Source: Prochlorococcus marinus str. MIT 9301
GTDB lineage: Bacteria > Cyanobacteriota > Cyanobacteriia > PCC-6307 > Cyanobiaceae
Direction of reading: 5' to 3'
Assembly: GCF_000015965.1 (NCBI RefSeq)
Contig: NC_009091.1
Span: forward strand, 1,488,001 to 1,552,000
Length of the DNA: 64,000 nt
Shown here in pieces: positions 59,375 through 64,000 of the stretch. The notes beneath the pieces are model-generated. The model was not told the DNA's origin. It did no database searches and worked only from the letters and a program-made list of their open reading frames with translations. Position numbers and translations under genes: made by a program. The stretch's first letter is position 1. Each line of letters begins with the position of its first letter.

Positions 59375-60274
59375 ATGTCTTCACATCCACCTCATGTAAT
59401 AGTTTTAATTGGGCCTACTGCAAGTGGCAAAACAGAATTAGCTATTGAAATTGCAGAATATTTTAAAACTAATATACACAATATCGATTCAAGGCAAATA
59501 TATAAGTCCATGGATATTGGAACAGCCAAGCCATCTAAAATCCAACAAAAAAAAATACGGCATTTTTTAATAGATATTGAAGAACCTATCAATCCAATTA
59601 ATGTAAAACAATTTCAAGAAATTGCTCAGAAATCGATCAAAGAAGAAATTAAAAAAGATAAATTACCTTTTCTTGTTGGAGGAAGTGGTTTGTATATGAA
59701 CTCAATAACAAAAGGTTTTTTCGTACCAGATGTCCCTCCTCAAAATAATTTAAGAAAACAATTAGAAGAACTTGGTCAGGAAAAATGTTGGGACCTGTTA
59801 GAAAATTGTGATCCATTATCAACAAAAAAAATCAATTTTGCTGACCACGTTCGAACAATAAGAGCTTTAGAAGTCTTCTACGTAACAGGTAAGCCTTTAT
59901 CAACTCTGAAAGTTCAGAAACCACCTAACTGGAAAATCTTAGAGCTTGGATTAGACAGAGGTAATTTAAAAGAAAGAATTTTTCAAAGAACAAAAAATAT
60001 GTTTTTATCTGGAATAATTGATGAGACGAATCACCTTATCTCTAAATACGGATTTGATTTGCCAATATTAGAAACAATTGGCTATCGAGAAGCTAGAAAT
60101 GTTTTAAATAACCATTCAACAATTGACAAAGCGATTGAGTTAACTGCAACAAAAACAATCCAATTTGCCAAAAGACAAAAAACTTGGTTTCGTAATAAAA
60201 ATAATCCTCTTTGGCTTAATAACAAAAACCCGCTAAAAGATGCAATAATTAAGATAGAGTCTTTTTTAAGCTAA
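59375..60274 (+). CDS. miaA: tRNA dimethylallyltransferase
   Basis: Transfers a dimethylallyl group to A37 of tRNAs reading UNN codons. The 299 residues include the P-loop [13 protein letters not shown] (11-23), [19 protein letters not shown], the FLIDIEEP motif, [15 protein letters not shown], and [11 protein letters not shown] near the C-terminus. It is complete. infC follows 53 bases on, on the same strand. It is divergent from gyrB across 152 bases. Confidence 0.97.
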   Translation: MSSHPPHVIVLIGPTASGKTELAIEIAEYFKTNIHNIDSRQIYKSMDIGTAKPSKIQQKKIRHFLIDIEEPINPINVKQFQEIAQKSIKEEIKKDKLPFLVGGSGLYMNSITKGFFVPDVPPQNNLRKQLEELGQEKCWDLLENCDPLSTKKINFADHVRTIRALEVFYVTGKPLSTLKVQKPPNWKILELGLDRGNLKERIFQRTKNMFLSGIIDETNHLISKYGFDLPILETIGYREARNVLNNHSTIDKAIELTATKTIQFAKRQKTWFRNKNNPLWLNNKNPLKDAIIKIESFLS

Positions 60275-60327
60275 CTTTATAAAAATAGATTTTGTTCATC
60301 ATCCAATCAATTTATTTAATTAACTGA

Positions 60328-60900
60328 ATGCCCCCACGCCCACGCTTTGACCGAAGAGCTCCAGTTAGAGAGCTACCAAATATAAATGAAAGAATAAAAT
60401 ACCCTCAATTGAGAGTCGTTGATTCAGATGGAAAACAATTAGGCGTCATAGATAGATTAAAAGCATTAGAAATCGCATCTCAAAGAGAACTTGATTTAGT
60501 TTTGGTGAGCGAAAAAGCAAATCCTCCTGTTTGTAGAATCATGGACTATGGGAAATATAAATTTGAACAAGAAAAAAAAGCTAAAGAAGCAAGAAAAAAA
60601 TCTCATCAAACAGAAGTTAAAGAAGTAAAAATGAGGTACAAAATTGACAAGCATGATTATGATGTGCGGATTGGTCAAGCTACTAAATTTCTAAAATCGG
60701 GAGACAAGGTAAAATGCACTGTAATTTTTAGGGGAAGAGAAATTCAACACTCAAATTTAGCTGAGACTCTTCTTTTAAGAATGGCTAATGATTTAGAAGA
60801 GCAATCAGAAGTTCAACAAAAACCAAAAAGAGAAGGAAGAAACATGATTATGTTTTTAAGTCCCCGTAAAACTCCTCTCATTAAAAAAGATGATGCGTGA
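60328..60900 (+). CDS. infC: Translation initiation factor IF-3
   Basis: Binds the 30S subunit and checks start-codon pairing. The 190-residue protein has the N-terminal domain ([40 protein letters not shown]), a lysine-rich linker helix, and the C-terminal domain ([34 protein letters not shown]). It begins with ATG here, whereas many bacterial infC genes start with AUU for autoregulation. The two basic N-terminal extension segments are typical in cyanobacteria. miaA is upstream. Confidence 0.97.
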   Translation: MPPRPRFDRRAPVRELPNINERIKYPQLRVVDSDGKQLGVIDRLKALEIASQRELDLVLVSEKANPPVCRIMDYGKYKFEQEKKAKEARKKSHQTEVKEVKMRYKIDKHDYDVRIGQATKFLKSGDKVKCTVIFRGREIQHSNLAETLLLRMANDLEEQSEVQQKPKREGRNMIMFLSPRKTPLIKKDDA

Positions 60901-60977
60901 TAAACTTTTATCAAAAAATATGACGAATGTTAAAGTGTCACTATATCAAAAAATAAATTAGTAAGGATTTTTCTAAA

Positions 60978-61964
60978 GTGAGATTCCATATTCAACAAGA
61001 AAGTGATATCCCAGCATCGACACAACTATACAATCAAATCTGTTTTGCAATTGCTGCAAGACATTATCCTCCAGGTCACAGACTTCCGAGTACAAGGCAA
61101 CTTGCAATGCAAACTGGACTTCATCGAAATACTATAAGCAAAGTATACAGACAACTTGAAATAGATGGAGTTGTTGAAGCAATAGCTGGATCAGGTATCT
61201 ATGTAAGAGATAATCTTACTAAAAGAGAATTTAAAAAATCTTTTTACTCAAAGGATAGAATAAGCAAACCACCTGATCAAGAAGCAAAAAAGGTTATTGA
61301 CAACTTGATAAATTTAGGATGCAGTTTACAAGAAACGAGGGATTTATTAACCAATGAAATTGATTGGCGTATCAAGTGTGGATCAAGAATCATAGTCAGT
61401 ACACCTAGAGAGGATATTGGCGCTTCTATGTTAATAGCAGAAGACCTTTCTACAACAGTTAATGTACCAGTAGAAGTTGTTCCAATGGAAGAATTAGAAA
61501 AAGTATTGAGTAATTCAAATAGTGGTACTATTGTAACAAGCAGATATTTTTTACAGCCTTTAGAAAAAGTTGCTAATCAACATGGGATTCGAGCTATTGC
61601 AGTTGACTTGAGCGATTTCCAAAAGGAATTGAAAATTCTAAAAGAATTAAATGCTGGGAGTTGTGTAGGTATTGTTAGTATAAGTCCTGGTTTATTGAGG
61701 GCAGCAGAAATCATAATACATAGTATGAGAGGTAGTGAATTAATTCTTATGACTGCAATCTCAGACAATAACAGTAGATTACTATCACTTTTAAAGGCTT
61801 CTAGCCATATAGTTTGTGATGGACCTAGTTTATCAGTTGTAGAAAACGCATTATTAAAAAATCGTTCTCAGCTAATGAGATTGCCTCAAATAATATGTGC
61901 TAGAAATTATTTAAGTATCGAAACAATAAATCAATTAAAAAAAGAAATAGGAGTTATTAATTAG
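60978..61964 (+). CDS. GntR-type transcriptional regulator with unassigned C-terminal domain
   Basis: A 328-residue protein with a clear GntR winged helix (residues 1-75: LYNQICFAIAARHYPPGHRLPSTRQLAMQTGLHRNTISKVYRQLE). The remaining 250 residues are not the aminotransferase domain of MocR proteins nor a plain UTRA/FadR domain by eye: they include NLINLGCSLQETRDLL and a Rossmann-like alternation (SRIIVSTPREDIGASMLIAEDL; GTIVTSRYFLQPLEKVA). It starts at GTG 60978 and ends 6 bases before cysE, so the two are probably co-transcribed. Ligand unknown. Confidence 0.85.
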   Translation: MRFHIQQESDIPASTQLYNQICFAIAARHYPPGHRLPSTRQLAMQTGLHRNTISKVYRQLEIDGVVEAIAGSGIYVRDNLTKREFKKSFYSKDRISKPPDQEAKKVIDNLINLGCSLQETRDLLTNEIDWRIKCGSRIIVSTPREDIGASMLIAEDLSTTVNVPVEVVPMEELEKVLSNSNSGTIVTSRYFLQPLEKVANQHGIRAIAVDLSDFQKELKILKELNAGSCVGIVSISPGLLRAAEIIIHSMRGSELILMTAISDNNSRLLSLLKASSHIVCDGPSLSVVENALLKNRSQLMRLPQIICARNYLSIETINQLKKEIGVIN

Positions 61965-61970
61965 AATAAG

Positions 61971-62705
61971 ATGCTAAAAACTTTTAAATCAGATATAGAA
62001 ATCATTAGAGAGAGAGATCCTGCCGCTAGAGGAATAATAGAAATATTTCTTTGCTACCCAGGCTTTCAATCAATAGTTATTCATAGGTTTACGCATAAAT
62101 TATGGCAATTAAATATTCCTTTAGTACCCCGCTTAATGAGTCATCTTAATAGGTTAGTAACAGGTATTGAAATCCATCCTGGGGCAAAAATTGGTAAACG
62201 GGTTTTCATAGATCATGGAATGGGCGTTGTAATTGGAGAAACAGCTGAAGTAGGAAATAATTGTCTTCTATATCAGGGAGTTACATTAGGAGGCACTGGT
62301 AAAAGCCATGGGAAAAGACACCCAACCTTAAAGGAAAATGTTGTAGTTGGGGCAGGAGCAAAAATTCTTGGATCCATCACAGTAGGATCTAATACACGTA
62401 TCGGCGCAGGCTCAGTAGTTGTTCGAAATGTAGAGGGGAACAGTACTGTTGTTGGGGTCCCTGGCAGGGTAGTGCATCAAAGTGGTGTCAAAGTAAATCC
62501 CTTAGCTCACTCTGCCTTACCAGATGCAGAAGCTAATGTGATAAAAAATTTAATGGATAGGATAGACTCTCTTGAAAATGAAATTCTTAAATTACAAAAA
62601 ACCCTACAATGTTTAGCGAACTCAGAGTCTATTGATATTTCTAAACTCGGTGATTCTCAAAATCTTAAAGACAAAGAAATTTTTGAATTTCTTGGAGATG
62701 ATTAA
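61971..62705 (+). CDS. cysE: Serine O-acetyltransferase
   Basis: Makes O-acetylserine for cysteine synthesis. An N-terminal helical part (residues 1-50, shorter than in E. coli) is followed by a left-handed parallel beta helix with hexapeptide repeats (HPGAKIGKRVFIDHGMGVVIG, VVVGAGAKILGSITVG). The catalytic histidines are in FIDHGMG and KSHGKRHP. The C-terminus is extended and acidic (about 50 residues past the helix). It lies 6 bases behind the GntR-type gene and 8 bases before the convergent secA stop. Confidence 0.96.
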   Translation: MLKTFKSDIEIIRERDPAARGIIEIFLCYPGFQSIVIHRFTHKLWQLNIPLVPRLMSHLNRLVTGIEIHPGAKIGKRVFIDHGMGVVIGETAEVGNNCLLYQGVTLGGTGKSHGKRHPTLKENVVVGAGAKILGSITVGSNTRIGAGSVVVRNVEGNSTVVGVPGRVVHQSGVKVNPLAHSALPDAEANVIKNLMDRIDSLENEILKLQKTLQCLANSESIDISKLGDSQNLKDKEIFEFLGDD

Positions 62706-62713
62706 AAATTGAT

Positions 62714-64000
62714 TTAATTTTTTTCATTTACGTCAGTTTTAGGTTGAAACATAAACATTGAATAAATAACATTTCTTCGCATATTAGTCATCATTTCAAG
62801 AAACATATCATATCCTTCATTTTTATATTCAATTAATGGATCTTTTTGACCATAACCTCTCAATCCGACTGATTCCCTCAAGGAATCCATGGATTGAAGA
62901 TGTTCTCGCCATAAATTATCGATTTGCTGCAAAATGAAAAATCTTTCAGCTTCTCTCATCAATCCTGGACGAATCTTTTCTATTTGTGATTCCTTTAGAT
63001 CATAAGCTATTCGTAATTGCTCTTGAAGATAATTTTTTAATTCTTCTATTGATAGTAAATTAATATCATCAGATTTAAGATCATCTAACAAATATATAAA
63101 TTCTTTGACTTTAGAAATTAATTGATCAATATTCCATTCTTCAGGAGGAAGATCAGGATTAATATAAGCATCTACAATTTCAATCATTGTCCTTTCTCCA
63201 TAACCTATTACTTGTCTCTTTAAATCAATTCCTTTCAATACTCTTAGTCTTTCGCCATAAACTGCTTTTCTTTGATTATTCATTACCTCGTCATATTCAA
63301 ATACTTGTTTTCTAATATCGTAATAATAGGTTTCAACTTTCTTTTGAGCACTTTCTAGAGACCTAGTAAGCATTCCTGACTCAATAGGCATATCTTCATC
63401 AACCCTAAAAGCATTCATTAAATTTGCTACTCGATCGCCCCCAAAAATCCTTAATAAATTATCATCTAAAGATAAAAAGAATCTTGTACTTCCAAGATCA
63501 CCTTGCCTTCCCGCTCTTCCTCTTAATTGATTATCCACTCTTCTTGATTCATGTCTCTCAGTACCAATGACATGTAAACCGCCAGCTTCTCTTACTTTTT
63601 CTTCTTCATGAATCAAAACTTTTTCATATTCTTTTTTTACATCAGACAAGGATTCTCTCAAAAGCTTAATCGAGTTATCATCAGTTGGTGCTTTTTCTGC
63701 AGCTGTAGCTATTCTGTCATCAAGCTCCAAAACAGAAAGTTGTCTGTCTCCCCAACTTTTAACAAGTTCATCAGATAAAACAGAGAGTTTCTTTTCAAAT
63801 GCTTCATCGAGCTTACAAGGGAAAAGACTAGTTGAAGAATTTGAAATATTCTTTTTCAAATTTGTAACAGCTTTTTTAGAAAAACCACCTTTAGATTTTG
63901 AACTTCTTTGTTTAGGAATTGGTGGCTTATGCTCATTATCAGGTTTGACTAACAAAGGAACTAAAATTTCTTTTAATTTAAGCCTTGCCATATAGTCACT
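62714..64000 (-). CDS. secA: Protein translocase ATPase SecA (N-terminal part cut by window edge)
   Basis: The motor of the Sec pathway. The visible 428 C-terminal residues contain the end of the motor ([12 protein letters not shown]), the second nucleotide-binding fold ([37 protein letters not shown]), and the helical scaffold and wing domains (VEPQ-like [34 protein letters not shown]). The reading frame stays open to position 64000. The tail ends [11 protein letters not shown] and lacks the cysteine-rich zinc motif found in E. coli SecA, as is usual in cyanobacteria. Confidence 0.97.
   Translation of the reverse strand, partial: SDYMARLKLKEILVPLLVKPDNEHKPPIPKQRSSKSKGGFSKKAVTNLKKNISNSSTSLFPCKLDEAFEKKLSVLSDELVKSWGDRQLSVLELDDRIATAAEKAPTDDNSIKLLRESLSDVKKEYEKVLIHEEEKVREAGGLHVIGTERHESRRVDNQLRGRAGRQGDLGSTRFFLSLDDNLLRIFGGDRVANLMNAFRVDEDMPIESGMLTRSLESAQKKVETYYYDIRKQVFEYDEVMNNQRKAVYGERLRVLKGIDLKRQVIGYGERTMIEIVDAYINPDLPPEEWNIDQLISKVKEFIYLLDDLKSDDINLLSIEELKNYLQEQLRIAYDLKESQIEKIRPGLMREAERFFILQQIDNLWREHLQSMDSLRESVGLRGYGQKDPLIEYKNEGYDMFLEMMTNMRRNVIYSMFMFQPKTDVNEKN

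Overview
The window is a continuous piece of a picocyanobacterial chromosome. It is strongly AT-rich and very compact. It carries photosystem I genes (psaC, psaD), an NDH-1 subunit, a heme oxygenase/PebA/PebB bilin operon, and a fused panC/cmk gene of the kind cyanobacteria have. Together with the gene order, these point to a high-light-adapted Prochlorococcus marinus or a very close relative. The identification rests on recognising protein families and gene content, not on a database search. No insertion sequence, prophage, CRISPR array or genomic island is visible, and no stretch longer than about 300 bases lacks a gene. The two largest gaps, about 210 bases each, are 13439-13648 (AT-rich, nothing recognised) and 20441-20650 (icd leader, see findings).

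Layout. 1-9222 (minus strand): ppc (cut by the left edge), gshA, trpE, psaD, then a tightly coupled mrp-rodA-histidine kinase group. 9382-15623: hemF, a b6f-assembly protein, rnd, an LpxB-like glycosyltransferase, tRNA-Cys, two lineage-type small proteins and purM. 15722-19951: the panC/cmk fusion, a low-molecular-weight phosphatase and ho1-pebA-pebB. 20009-26615: icd with a possible leader peptide, then a minus-strand run of a DUF1537-type kinase, an aldose epimerase, an alpha/beta hydrolase and a Na+/H+ antiporter. 26770-32224: glgP, two small unknowns, and an RNA-processing cluster (tRNA-Arg, RNase P RNA, RNase III, RimM) with ndhS inside it. 32256-39543: glmS, psaC, acpP-fabF-tkt, and thiC with a TPP riboswitch. 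39743-46158: a membrane peptide, an M20 amidohydrolase, a TPR lipoprotein-like protein, ruvB, smpB, a small unknown, lysS and a response regulator. 46335-49823: mreB-mreC-mreD, ssb and a DedA protein. 49826-56185: ahcY, tsaE, a PfkB kinase, a second alpha/beta hydrolase, a group 2 sigma factor and mgtE. 56229-64000: two crcB genes, an SH3-like secreted protein, gyrB, miaA, infC, a GntR-type regulator, cysE and the 3' part of secA.

Functionally this is core housekeeping: carbon anaplerosis and storage (ppc, icd, tkt, glgP), photosynthesis (psaC, psaD, ndhS, bilin synthesis, b6f assembly), cell-wall shape (glmS, rodA, mreBCD), and DNA, RNA and translation maintenance. Many genes abut or overlap by 1-4 bases, several convergent pairs overlap at their 3' ends, and GTG or TTG starts are frequent, all of which fits a streamlined genome. 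I did not find a clear undescribed multi-gene system. The most rewarding items are a divergent TPP riboswitch, a short SD-led ORF overlapping the icd start, a histidine kinase with a degenerate ATP-binding half beside psaD, and a GntR-type regulator with an unassigned C-terminal domain upstream of cysE.
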